Below, one piece after another: positions 33,836 to 42,742 of a DNA stretch of 64,000 nucleotides. Position numbers and translations under genes: made by a program. The stretch is from Trichococcus ilyis (lineage in GTDB: Bacteria > Bacillota > Bacilli > Lactobacillales > Aerococcaceae), in NCBI RefSeq assembly GCF_900109135.1, contig NZ_FNYT01000004.1, positions 62,001 to 126,000 on the forward strand, given 5' to 3'. The first letter of the stretch is position 1. Each line of letters opens with the position of its first letter. The notes beneath the pieces are model-generated. The model was not told the origin of the DNA, did not search any database, and saw only the letters and a program-made list of their open reading frames with translations.

Positions 33836-34170
33836 TTATCCACAAAAGTTATCCACATGCACACACGTTCCCCCGTTATTTAGTGGTAGCATTATTTTTC
33901 GGCACAGCATCTTGATCCGCCTGAAAATACTTTGTCCCGTACTGATCAAAGTTGTGCACATACCCAAATGAACAATCCAAACACCCGAAATACCCTCACA
34001 GAACAACAAAAAAAATATTCTTTTCACATGCGGCAATCAACAAATCCACAGACGGACCCCGATTCTGTGGATAACTTTCGTTTTCAGAAAGCACTGTTCC
34101 CATAACCATTTACGCGTTTTACACACAAATACTTTTTTTCCACATAATTTATCCACATTTATGTGGATGT
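33836..34170. other. Cluster of DnaA boxes in an AT-rich intergenic region
   Basis: Four perfect TTATCCACA boxes: 33,836-33,844 (+), 33,849-33,857 (+), 34,066-34,074 (-) and 34,149-34,157 (+). Near matches include 34,136-34,144 (TTTTCCACA), 34,162-34,170 (- strand, one mismatch) and 34,042-34,050. AT-rich tracts lie between them. The 566-base gap between ktrA and htrA holds no gene. Such clusters are origins or DnaA-titrating regulatory loci; dnaA is not nearby, and genes on both sides run the same way, which favours a titration or control site over oriC. Confidence 0.8.
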
Positions 34171-34202
34171 TTGCGCTTTTCGTGTATTCCAAGCACGTAA
34201 AA

Positions 34203-34238
34203 CCCCGCATGGTTTCTCATAAGAGAAACCATGCGGGG
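34203..34238 (-). terminator. Terminator of htrA
   Basis: CCCCGCATGGTTTCTC/GAGAAACCATGCGGGG, a perfect 16-bp stem with loop ATAA, followed on the minus strand by TTTT. Confidence 0.92.
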
Positions 34239-34246
34239 GCAACAGT

Positions 34247-35746
34247 TTATTCAGCCGAAGTCTGTCCTTCGGTCAAGGTCACGGTCGTAGTCTGCAGCGT
34301 GCCTTCGCGGTAGTAGGAGATCTCCACGTCGCTGCCGACTTCCAGTGAATAGAGGATCTTGCGCAGGTCGACGATGCCGGTTACGGCTTCGCCGTTCATT
34401 TCGGTGATGACATCGTACTGTTCCAGGCCGCCCATTTCGGCTGCCGACAGCGCTTGAACTTCGGCGATGACGACGCCTTCCGTCACATCTTCAGGCAGTT
34501 TGAGAACGGAACTTTGTTGGGAAGCGGAGATCTGGGACAGATCAAGCATCGATACGCCAAGGATCGGACGGACGATTTCGCCGTTCCGTTCCAGCTCGTT
34601 GATGATGGTCAGGGCATCATTGCTCGGGATGGCGAAGCCCATCCCCTCAACGTTGGAGTCGGATATCTTCATCGAGTTGATGCCGATGACCTGGCCGGCG
34701 ATATTGATCAGGGCGCCGCCGGAATTGCCCGGATTGATTGCTGCATCCGTCTGCAGCGCTGTCACATCCCAGTCGACAATGCCGTCTCCATCCACATCCG
34801 TTGAGACGGAGCGGTTTTTGGCTGAGATGATGCCTTGCGTGACTGAGGTCGCGAACTCGGTGCCCAGCGGCGAGCCGATTGCGATGGCCGGTTCGCCGAC
34901 ATTGACTGCGTCGGAATCCCCGAAAGAAGCCACTGCGGTGACATTCGTTGCCGGTATCGTCAGGACGGCCAGGTCGGTCCAGATGTCACTTCCGACGACG
35001 GTTGCCACTTCCTTCGTGCCGTCTTTCATCAGGATTTCCAGTTCATCCGCGCCGTCGATGACGTGGTTGTTCGTCACGATATAGGCGAGGTCGTCCTCGA
35101 TCTTATAGATGACGCCGCTGCCTTCACTCGATGTCTCCAGCGTGCCATTTGTGGTATCGGAGGAATTCTGCGGCAGATCGAAGCCGAACATGTTTTGGCT
35201 GCCCTCCTGCATATTGATGATGGACACGACGGCATCCTGCACTTTTTCCACAGCGGCAGTCGTGTCGGTCGTCACATTGACGGCGACATCCGCCACAGTT
35301 TCATTGATGGCTGTGTTGCCGTTATTGCCTGTTCCGGAACCGTTGCCGAGGATACCCGAACCGAACAGCAAACCGGCACCGATCAAACCAACCATCCCGC
35401 CGCCGATCAAGCCGCCGATGATGCCGTTTTTGATGGGCGAATTTTTGCGTTCTTTCGGGCGTCTGGAAGCATCTTCGTTTCCGTTTGCGGTGTTGTATAC
35501 GCGCGCGCGTTCCTCTTTGTTCATCACAGGCCGTGCGCTGGCGGTTGTTTCCTTTTCAGGTTCTTTCTTGCTTGCCGTTTCTTCGACTTCAGTGAAATCG
35601 GCATCTATTTCTCTTTCTTCGGATAAGTCTTCCTGAATGTGATCAGCAGATGGAGCTTCAGCGGCAGTCGATTCCATTTCAGATTCCGGTTCGTTGGATT
35701 TTTCTTGATCGGTCGGATTGTTGTTATTTTCTTCGTTCCTGTCCAT
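34247..35746 (-). CDS. htrA: Membrane-anchored serine protease HtrA (DegP family)
   Basis: 499 residues. A long acidic cytoplasmic N-terminus (1-105) leads to one Gly-rich membrane helix (about 107-134). The trypsin-like domain has His228 (VTNNHVIDG), Asp258 (WTDLAV) and Ser342 (NPGNSGGA), and a C-terminal PDZ domain spans about 395-490. Quality-control protease outside the membrane for misfolded exported proteins. RBS AGGAGG before the ATG. Position next to yycJ and the wal operon is conserved in Firmicutes. The N-terminal tail is longer than usual. Confidence 0.95.
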   Translation of the reverse strand: MDRNEENNNNPTDQEKSNEPESEMESTAAEAPSADHIQEDLSEEREIDADFTEVEETASKKEPEKETTASARPVMNKEERARVYNTANGNEDASRRPKERKNSPIKNGIIGGLIGGGMVGLIGAGLLFGSGILGNGSGTGNNGNTAINETVADVAVNVTTDTTAAVEKVQDAVVSIINMQEGSQNMFGFDLPQNSSDTTNGTLETSSEGSGVIYKIEDDLAYIVTNNHVIDGADELEILMKDGTKEVATVVGSDIWTDLAVLTIPATNVTAVASFGDSDAVNVGEPAIAIGSPLGTEFATSVTQGIISAKNRSVSTDVDGDGIVDWDVTALQTDAAINPGNSGGALINIAGQVIGINSMKISDSNVEGMGFAIPSNDALTIINELERNGEIVRPILGVSMLDLSQISASQQSSVLKLPEDVTEGVVIAEVQALSAAEMGGLEQYDVITEMNGEAVTGIVDLRKILYSLEVGSDVEISYYREGTLQTTTVTLTEGQTSAE

Positions 35747-35873
35747 GATGATTCCTCCTTATCGTTCTACGAGTTCAGTATAGTCCCTTATTTTGAATAA
35801 ATTATGAAGATAATGGGAGAATATTTCGGAAAATCGATACTCAATGGCTTAATTGTAGCATATCCGGGTACAC

Positions 35874-35906
35874 AAAAAGGAGCGGAATCCCTCGAACCGC
35901 TCCTTT
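35874..35906. terminator. Bidirectional terminator between yycJ and htrA
   Basis: AAAGGAGCGG/CCGCTCCTTT perfect stem with an 11-base loop, T-tract on the minus strand. htrA therefore probably has its own promoter in 35,750-35,870. Confidence 0.88.
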
Positions 35907-35930
35907 CCCGAATGCGCTCCGGCTTGACGG

Positions 35931-36746
35931 CTAAACTCTGAAAAGTTCGGTCGGATCGTCCGGATCGGTATCATAGACAAAAAAGTCTTCATTGACGCCC
36001 ATGCCTTTTTGCATCAGGATGCTTTCGGCCGTCTGATGCGCCAAGCTCTTGATGTTGTTGTCCCTGCTCAAATGGCCGAGGTAGATGCGCTTTGTCCGGT
36101 TGCCCAGCATTTCCGCGATGGCTGCAGCCCCGTCCTCATTGGACAGATGGCCTTCGTCGCCCAGAATCCGCTGCTTCAGCGACCACGGGTATCCCCCCAT
36201 GCGCAACAGCTCCAGATCGTGGTTGCTTTCGATCAGGTAGGCATCCGCATCGCGCAAAAGGCCGCGCAAGCGATCGCTGACATAGCCGGTATCGGTCAAC
36301 ATGACCATCTGCTTGCCTTCATGATGGAAGGAGTAGAACTGCGGTTCCGCGGCATCGTGGGAAACGCCGAAACTCTGGATGTCGACATCACCCAAAGTCA
36401 GCACCTGGCCCATCTCGAAGATGTGCTTCTGTTCGGTTTTGACATTGCCGATAATGTGGTCCATCGCCTTCCAGGTCGCTTCATTCGCATACAGATCCAT
36501 ATGGTACTTGCGCGCCAACACACCCAAGCCATGGACGTGATCGCGGTGTTCATGCGTGACGAGGATCGTGTCCACATCCGCAATGTTCCGGTCGATTTTT
36601 TCCATCAGACCGGCGATCTTTTTGCCGCTCAGCCCGCAGTCGACCAATATTTTCCGTTTTGGTGTCTCGATATAGGTGCAGTTGCCGGAACTGCCGCTCG
36701 CCAAATAGCTGACGTGCATGCCCTCTTTTTCTATTGTCTCAATCAA
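35931..36746 (-). CDS. yycJ: WalJ/YycJ metallo-beta-lactamase fold hydrolase
   Basis: 271 residues with the MBL motif THEHRDHVHG and later metal ligands (MLTDTGY, LGHLSRDN). YycJ/WalJ is a conserved nuclease-like partner of the WalRK operon, implicated in DNA repair and cell division. The start is taken as TTG 36746, 8 bases after GGAGGGG; ATG 36770 and ATG 36719 are in frame, but the first precedes that RBS and the second has one too close. Downstream of the wal genes but separated from yycI by two inserted genes. Confidence 0.9.
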   Translation of the reverse strand: MIETIEKEGMHVSYLASGSSGNCTYIETPKRKILVDCGLSGKKIAGLMEKIDRNIADVDTILVTHEHRDHVHGLGVLARKYHMDLYANEATWKAMDHIIGNVKTEQKHIFEMGQVLTLGDVDIQSFGVSHDAAEPQFYSFHHEGKQMVMLTDTGYVSDRLRGLLRDADAYLIESNHDLELLRMGGYPWSLKQRILGDEGHLSNEDGAAAIAEMLGNRTKRIYLGHLSRDNNIKSLAHQTAESILMQKGMGVNEDFFVYDTDPDDPTELFRV

Positions 36747-36868
36747 ACTTAGCCCCTCCAATACATCCATAAGTGTAACTTATTTTTTGGAAAATGCCAG
36801 TAATTTTTCTCCCTGTTAGGAAAAGTTAATCTTCCGGCAATGCTTGGTCAGGCTGCTCCGAAGGCCGC

Positions 36869-38398
36869 TCATTTTTTGGTTTTGCGCAAGGCTTTTCTGG
36901 CGATTTTGAGGGCGCGCAGTTGGGCGGTTTTCTTGGACTGGTTCTGTTGGCTCTGCACGAGGATCGCATCCAGCAGGGTGATCCCCTCTTCCACGAAAGC
37001 ACCCTTGTTCAGCATAACGCACTCCGCCTGCGCGGCCATCGTCGCATCCGACATCTCCGCCCGCGTCGGCACGCCGTTCTTGACCATGTTCTCGAGTACT
37101 TGCGTGCTCCAGATGACCGGGATATGTGCAGCTTCACAGATCCAGAGTATTTCCTCCTGCAGCTCCGACAACCGCAGGAAGCCGGCTTCAGCTGCCAAGT
37201 CCCCGCGGGCGATCATGATCGCCAATGGGTTTTTCCCGGCTGCGGCCACAATCAGCTCCGGCAGATGATTCACGGCTTCCACCGTCTCGATCTTGATCAC
37301 AAGCGGGATGGCGGCAGCCGCTTCCGTTCCGGCTTGTTCGGTCAGCACCTTTTGGATGGCGACGACATCCTTGCTGCCGCGCACGAAGGAGAAGCCCACC
37401 AGATCGGCTTCCTCCACGGCAACCAGCAGATCCTTACGGTCCTTTTCGGTCAGGATCGGCAGCTTGAACACGGAATCCGGGAAATTGAGCCCTTTTTCCG
37501 GCTTTATCCGGATCCCTTTTGCCCTGGCCGTCTTTTTCACTTGCACAACGACCCCTTGCGGTTTCCGCTCCACAACACGGCCTTCCAGAACCCCATCATC
37601 CAGAATGACCGGGCTGTCGATCTCCAGTTCATCAAAGTGATTCAGGCTTTCGCTGAACAAAATGATCGGGTAGTGCTTCAGATCATTGAAGGCGGCATCC
37701 GCTGTCAGAAAGAACTGCTCGCCCACTTTCAAACGCGGCTTTTCCTTTTCGCTCAGCACGGCATCGACCCGGATTTTCGGGCCGGCGATATCGAAGTAGA
37801 TGCGGCAACTTTTTCCAGCGATTTTTTGGGCAGCCTGCAGGTTCTCGACCATCTGCAGCCAGACGGCGCTGTCATCATGGGCGCAGTTGATGCGGGCGAT
37901 GTCCATGCCGCGCTCCAGCAGGCGGACAAGGAAGTCTTTGTCTGTTGCGGCTTGTTCCGGCAGGGTGACCATGATTCGGGTCGTGCGGTGCACCGGCGCC
38001 TCCCCGAGCAAGGCTTTTGCCTCGGTCGCCAGTTTTTTCCGGCCCGGGAACTTCTCGGGCGTCTTCGGATAGTCATCCAGTTGTTTGATTTCTCCGGCCA
38101 TCAGCGCCAAGTTGCGCACGATCGCATCCAGTTGCTGGAGTACTTTCGATTCCGTCCTTCCCAATGACGACAGGCCCCATTTCGACAGACGGCTCTGCAA
38201 CATTCGGATATCCCTGCGGCGCAGAGCCAAATAGTAGGCAAGATTTTTCGCGCTCAGCCGGAAAGCCGGCCGGGTAATGCTCGGCTCCCACTCCGCATAA
38301 AGGGCATTGCCCTCCTCGTGGACCGACTCCCGGAGCGCTCGCATCTCCTGATATAATGACCGCAACTCATTCCACTCTTTTTCTTTCACTTTATCCAC
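36869..38398 (-). CDS. Atypical pyruvate-kinase-like protein
   Basis: 509 residues from GTG 38398 (AAAGG 7 bases upstream). About 150 residues of charged helix precede a pyruvate kinase barrel. Family motifs are present in altered form: MDIARINCAHD for ARxNFSHG, IYFDIAGPKIRV for LDxKGPEIR, LVIKIETVEAV (catalytic Lys kept), IMIARGDLAAE and WSTQVLENM. The C-terminal allosteric domain of true pyruvate kinases is missing. It may act on another phospho-donor or be regulatory. It sits between DUF2207 and yycJ in an otherwise cell-wall-signalling cluster. Confidence 0.82.
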   Translation of the reverse strand: MDKVKEKEWNELRSLYQEMRALRESVHEEGNALYAEWEPSITRPAFRLSAKNLAYYLALRRRDIRMLQSRLSKWGLSSLGRTESKVLQQLDAIVRNLALMAGEIKQLDDYPKTPEKFPGRKKLATEAKALLGEAPVHRTTRIMVTLPEQAATDKDFLVRLLERGMDIARINCAHDDSAVWLQMVENLQAAQKIAGKSCRIYFDIAGPKIRVDAVLSEKEKPRLKVGEQFFLTADAAFNDLKHYPIILFSESLNHFDELEIDSPVILDDGVLEGRVVERKPQGVVVQVKKTARAKGIRIKPEKGLNFPDSVFKLPILTEKDRKDLLVAVEEADLVGFSFVRGSKDVVAIQKVLTEQAGTEAAAAIPLVIKIETVEAVNHLPELIVAAAGKNPLAIMIARGDLAAEAGFLRLSELQEEILWICEAAHIPVIWSTQVLENMVKNGVPTRAEMSDATMAAQAECVMLNKGAFVEEGITLLDAILVQSQQNQSKKTAQLRALKIARKALRKTKK

Positions 38399-38460
38399 AC
38401 CCCGACCTTTCATTTTTTTAAGCAAAAGATTATTTGTCCGAAAAGGGACTGCTGGCTGAA

Positions 38461-38502
38461 ACAAAAACACCCTGCTCTGCTTCAGAATAGGATGTTTTTG
38501 AA
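38461..38502 (-). terminator. Weak terminator between DUF2207 and the kinase-like gene
   Basis: On the minus strand AAAACATCCT and AGGGTGTTTTT pair around a 15-base loop and run into T-rich sequence. Confidence 0.6.
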
Positions 38503-38519
38503 AGTATGGACGGCATTGG

Positions 38520-40385
38520 TCAGAAGGCTCCGCCGCCGGAACCGCCACCCGACCCGCCGGATGAACCGCCACTGAAGCCGCCGCCGAAGCCGCTGCTGTT
38601 CGAGGAAGTCGGCATCGATTTGGTTACGCCGGTGTTGATGCTGTTGTTCAAGGACGACAGGAAGATGGCGTTGTTCATGTAGTAATAGCTGCCGAAAGCG
38701 GAAGCCTGGATCTCATTCACCGGGAACTCGACCTGCATCTGCTTCATGACCTTGTCCGCCACACCGAGAGAAACGGCATAGACCAGGAAATGATCCCATA
38801 AAGCGATCGAACCGACTTCGCGCATCGGGAAATTCCCCACGTCCTTCAGCATATTGCGGAAACCCGCCCATTCCTGTTTCGCCCGTTCACCGTCGGCCGT
38901 CATGATTGGCTTGACGCTAACCATGAGGAGCTGGATGAAGCTGAGTGCCACGCCCAGGACTGCCAGGATGATCGCCCAGACGGTGAAAGTGCCGCCCATG
39001 ATGCCGAAGAACACGATCGCAAGCAGCAGGACGATGTTTGCAAGCAACGCCAAGGCCGCGAAAGCGACAGCTTTCTTGTTGTCCTTGGACCGATAGTTTT
39101 TCCTTTTCGGCGAAGCGACATCCATCACCCGCTCTTGCCAAGTTTCCCGTTTCTCATTGAAGCGTTTGGCTTCAGCCGAGTTGTCGGCGATGTTCTCGAT
39201 GTCATCGAGCGTGACGCTTTCCCCGTCCCCGACGTCCTGGATGAACCAGTCCAAAAGCTGCTTTTCGTGGCTCAGGAGCGGGGCGTTTTTCGTATCCTTG
39301 ATCTGCGTCAGACGGAAAGAATCTTCCGGTTTTTTCTCCCGTCCGAAGAGCCCTTTTTGGGGGATCTGAACCGGCGAAATCGTCAGATAGCCTTTCCGCA
39401 CCAGATCGAGGATGGTCGCCGAAATGTCGGCAGCCTGCACATTCCCGCTGAAGACCGCAGCGCTCATGACGGCCGGCGTCATATCCTCGGGCAATTCGTA
39501 GATGTGGTCCGGCAGATGGATTTCCTGCGGAATTTCTTTTTTCCGGGCTTTCCGCACCCAAAGGAAGACCAGAATCGGCAGGATCGGTGCTGCTACGGCC
39601 AGCACCGCACTGAGGATGCCGAAGAGCAGGGCATTGCGTTGCTCTTCTTCAGCCAAGGCGGCTTCCTGCGCCAATATTTCCTCGAATTTGTCTTCGTTCA
39701 CCACATTCGGGTTATCTGCCGTGATGCTCGTCGGAAAAATCACATGGGCTTCGACGAATTGGCTGGCCGGATTCTGCGGGACGTACAGCGAGACCTTTTG
39801 GTTATCCTCCAGCGACACCGTGCTGTTCTCGCCGCCGCCATGGCCCCAAGCGCGCAATTCCTCTTCGCCGGTCGCTTCCGGCAAAAGGATGGTGACATCG
39901 ACATCATTCAGCGGATCCTCCCATGCGGAACCGATGACTTTGCGGTTGAACTCGGCGGTGTCGTTGTAATTCGTGACGATTTCAGGAATGCGGTATTGAT
40001 AGATGACCGTCTGGATTTCATCCGTCATCTTGTTGTAGACGGTGAATTTCAGGAAGTCGCCGGTGTTGTCCAGTTTGAACGTCCCTGATTCCTCCGTGTC
40101 GCTCAAAGCGAACGGAAACGGATTTTCCGACAGGTAGCCTTGCATCGAAACCTTCACGTCGGTAGGATCCGCCACCTCCGAAATATCCAGATCATACAGC
40201 ACACCATTGAATTCCCCTTCAAAATCGTATGTGATGCTTTCGGTGAAAAAAGCGCTGCCATCCCGCTGTATTTCGACCAGCACATCATAATTCGTAATCT
40301 CATAGGAACGGGCCTGCGCTTCCTTCTGTCCAAATCCGATCAAAAAAAAGAACAGGAACAGCATAATCGAGCCTATCCGTTTCAT
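38520..40385 (-). CDS. DUF2207 membrane protein
   Basis: 621 residues from ATG 40385 behind GGAAGGTG. Signal peptide (IGSIMLFLFFFLIGFG), an extracellular beta-rich DUF2207 domain (about 25-240), a membrane helix (LLFGILSAVLAVAAPILPIL), a cytoplasmic domain, two further helices near 440-490 and a Gly/Ser-rich tail (FGGGFSGGSSGGSGGGSG). The role of this widespread family is unknown; location beside the wal operon hints at envelope function. Confidence 0.88.
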   Translation of the reverse strand: MKRIGSIMLFLFFFLIGFGQKEAQARSYEITNYDVLVEIQRDGSAFFTESITYDFEGEFNGVLYDLDISEVADPTDVKVSMQGYLSENPFPFALSDTEESGTFKLDNTGDFLKFTVYNKMTDEIQTVIYQYRIPEIVTNYNDTAEFNRKVIGSAWEDPLNDVDVTILLPEATGEEELRAWGHGGGENSTVSLEDNQKVSLYVPQNPASQFVEAHVIFPTSITADNPNVVNEDKFEEILAQEAALAEEEQRNALLFGILSAVLAVAAPILPILVFLWVRKARKKEIPQEIHLPDHIYELPEDMTPAVMSAAVFSGNVQAADISATILDLVRKGYLTISPVQIPQKGLFGREKKPEDSFRLTQIKDTKNAPLLSHEKQLLDWFIQDVGDGESVTLDDIENIADNSAEAKRFNEKRETWQERVMDVASPKRKNYRSKDNKKAVAFAALALLANIVLLLAIVFFGIMGGTFTVWAIILAVLGVALSFIQLLMVSVKPIMTADGERAKQEWAGFRNMLKDVGNFPMREVGSIALWDHFLVYAVSLGVADKVMKQMQVEFPVNEIQASAFGSYYYMNNAIFLSSLNNSINTGVTKSMPTSSNSSGFGGGFSGGSSGGSGGGSGGGAF

Positions 40386-40463
40386 CGTCACCTTCCCCTT
40401 CCGGTACTTTCCATCAAGCTTGTCGCTTCTGATACAATCATTTTAACAAAGATGTCTGCACAA

Positions 40464-40503
40464 AAAAAGGAAGAACCTCCTTTCGGAAAATCCTTCCTTT
40501 TGT
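40464..40503 (-). terminator. Terminator after yycI
   Basis: AAGGAAG/CTTCCTT outer stem with imperfect inner pairing and a T-tract on the minus strand, just past the yycI stop codon. Confidence 0.7.
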
Positions 40504-40518
40504 ACTTTCAGTTTTGTG

Positions 40519-41430
40519 TCACTCGCGTACTTCTTCTGTTCCCGACGAGTCCGCTTCCTCAAGCAGCAACGCACTGCTTGTGGATGTCTTGGCTTTGATT
40601 TGCGCTTCGGCTGCCGGAAACGTGACGGTAGGCGACGTGATGATGCTGCCGGTCAAGGCATCCACGCGCCTGATTTCCACGGGCGCATTTTCTATTTCGA
40701 TCTCGATGTACCACATCGGACTGTAGATATCCATGTCCGAGAGGCTCAACGTGCGGTAATACGCCAACTGCACCATCCTCACGGTGGAATCCACGGGGAT
40801 CTGATTGTTGAGGTACAGCGCTTCGACTGCACGCTTCTGCGAAATCACGGATCTGCTGTTGCCCTGCACTTCTGCGGCCCCCGCATAAGTCTGTTCATAG
40901 GAAATGACTTCATAATCGGGATCCAAGTTGAACGTGATGCTGCCCGTATTGTCGCCGATCGGGACATTATTGGCGACCTGCGCATAGATCAACTGCCTGC
41001 GGAGCGGCAAATAGGTAAGGAATCTGTATTCAGCCCCGTGGAGTACGTTGCCTTCCGAGATGAATTGCGTGATCGGTGTCCTGTCCACAACCGCCAGATT
41101 ATCCGAGTCAAGCTTGAGCGGGATGGGTTCGGACAAGATGCTCGACAACGCCCCCTCCTCGAAGACCGTCGTCTGATTCACCAACTTCGCTTGATCGGCT
41201 TCCAAGGTGCCGCCTTTGTCCGTCTTCAGCAACGGAATCTTCTCCTGATCGGTCGACAGCGTCGGAAAACTGATGTCATCGGCTTTCATTGCCTCTTCGA
41301 TGTTCAGGGTTGTGCTCTCGCTTCCGAAGCTCAAGGTGGTTGCGTTTTTCTCCAACAGCACGCTGAGCAGATAGACATTCAAAGCCGCGAAAGTGATGAT
41401 GAAAATGATTTTGATGCGTCTAAAGTCCAC
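40519..41430 (-). CDS. yycI: WalRK regulatory protein YycI (WalI)
   Basis: 303 residues: short cytoplasmic start, one membrane helix (IKIIFIITFAALNVYLLSVL) and an extracellular YycI domain. With YycH it binds the WalK membrane region and tunes its kinase activity. Overlaps the yycH stop by 11 bases. Last gene of the four-gene wal unit. Confidence 0.92.
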   Translation of the reverse strand: MDFRRIKIIFIITFAALNVYLLSVLLEKNATTLSFGSESTTLNIEEAMKADDISFPTLSTDQEKIPLLKTDKGGTLEADQAKLVNQTTVFEEGALSSILSEPIPLKLDSDNLAVVDRTPITQFISEGNVLHGAEYRFLTYLPLRRQLIYAQVANNVPIGDNTGSITFNLDPDYEVISYEQTYAGAAEVQGNSRSVISQKRAVEALYLNNQIPVDSTVRMVQLAYYRTLSLSDMDIYSPMWYIEIEIENAPVEIRRVDALTGSIITSPTVTFPAAEAQIKAKTSTSSALLLEEADSSGTEEVRE

Positions 41431-42742
41431 TGTCGTCCGCCTCCGTTTCCGTTCCGCCGACCCAACGGTCCAGCGATTTCCAGACGCCGTCGATCTGGAT
41501 GAACCATTTCGGCGTCAGATTGACGAGACGATTGGATTCTTCGCTGAAGGTCCAGTCATACCCCAATGCGATCATCTGAATTTCCTGACTGCTGTAGCCA
41601 GCAGCCGCCAGCGCAGCCAAAAGGTCCGCACCGCTAAGCAGCGTGACATCCTCTCTGCGGTCCGTCAACGGCGTCTGGATGACTTGCGAAAGGAATTGCA
41701 GTTCGGTCAAAGAGGAACCCGACATATGGATCCGGGTCAACCCGTAGTCGACTTCCCCGAAGATCGGATAGCCGTTCACATATCGGCGGTAATAGACATT
41801 GTCCGTCTCCGCGTCAAACCCGTAGAAATAAAATGGATTCGTCCAATTGTCCAACATCTTGATTTCATGGAAGCTGTCCCGGATCAAACGGTAATCGGGC
41901 AGCTCTTCGGCATCGAGGATGTTGCGGTAATAGCTCAACAAGCCCGTCGCCTTATGGATGCTCAATTCAGAAATGTTATCGCTGTAGCTCACATATTCAT
42001 CGTTCCCGTTATCCTTCAAATCTGTCGTGTCATCGAAAAGCAGATCGATGAAATAACTGTTCGACGGCTTTTCCACCAGATAGACCAACTTTTGGATCGT
42101 GATTGCCTCTTTCGGAAGGTACGAGATGGCGGACTCGGATTCATACGACTCCACTTCCATATAGGCGTCCTTTTGTCCTTCATAGAGATCCACCAGCGGC
42201 TGCAATACGTTCTCCGGCCGCAGTGCGGTGAAAACTTGCTTCGTCTCGTCATTCAACAGATAGACCGGATCTTCTTCCTTCGCATTGAAAATGATCCGGT
42301 CGATGCTGTCGTCATAATAGTCCTCCTGGAGATTCGCGAAATACCGCGAAAGCAGTTCCAGCGGGATTTCTTCGGCAAAACGGATCTCCAGCTGCATAGG
42401 CGAAAGGATGAGCGCATCATAGTCCTCCTGCAGGTAGGTTGAAACGCCTTCGATTCCGTCAAGCGCGCCCTCCCCCAACAACTCGTTCACGCTCTGCATG
42501 ATTCCGGGTGCCTGCGTCAAATAAATGCGTTTGTCTGTATGGACGATCATCCTGATCGGCGCAAAGACATCCTCAATTTTTTTCGTGTTCGTCAGATTGG
42601 CGGAGACGGATGTCGCCGAATTCTGGCTTAAGCCCATCGTACTCGGGGTGGAAAGGATCCTTACCGTCAGGAACAGGCTGATTGCGACCAGTGTGTAGAG
42701 CACAGCGCTCAATATTGGTGATTCTTTTTGTTTCATCCCCAT
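41420..42742 (-). CDS. yycH: WalRK regulatory protein YycH (WalH)
   Basis: 440 residues with an N-terminal membrane anchor (LSAVLYTLVAISLFLTVRIL) and an extracellular three-domain YycH fold rich in Tyr and acidic residues. Partner of YycI in control of WalK. Overlaps the walK stop by 10 bases. Confidence 0.92.
   Translation of the reverse strand: MGMKQKESPILSAVLYTLVAISLFLTVRILSTPSTMGLSQNSATSVSANLTNTKKIEDVFAPIRMIVHTDKRIYLTQAPGIMQSVNELLGEGALDGIEGVSTYLQEDYDALILSPMQLEIRFAEEIPLELLSRYFANLQEDYYDDSIDRIIFNAKEEDPVYLLNDETKQVFTALRPENVLQPLVDLYEGQKDAYMEVESYESESAISYLPKEAITIQKLVYLVEKPSNSYFIDLLFDDTTDLKDNGNDEYVSYSDNISELSIHKATGLLSYYRNILDAEELPDYRLIRDSFHEIKMLDNWTNPFYFYGFDAETDNVYYRRYVNGYPIFGEVDYGLTRIHMSGSSLTELQFLSQVIQTPLTDRREDVTLLSGADLLAALAAAGYSSQEIQMIALGYDWTFSEESNRLVNLTPKWFIQIDGVWKSLDRWVGGTETEADDSGL

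Noticed and set aside
33836-34170. The DnaA-box cluster as the chromosomal origin itself
   Set aside because: No dnaA, dnaN, rpmH or parB nearby, and most genes on both sides run in the same direction, whereas strand bias usually flips at an origin. Kept as a DnaA-related locus only.
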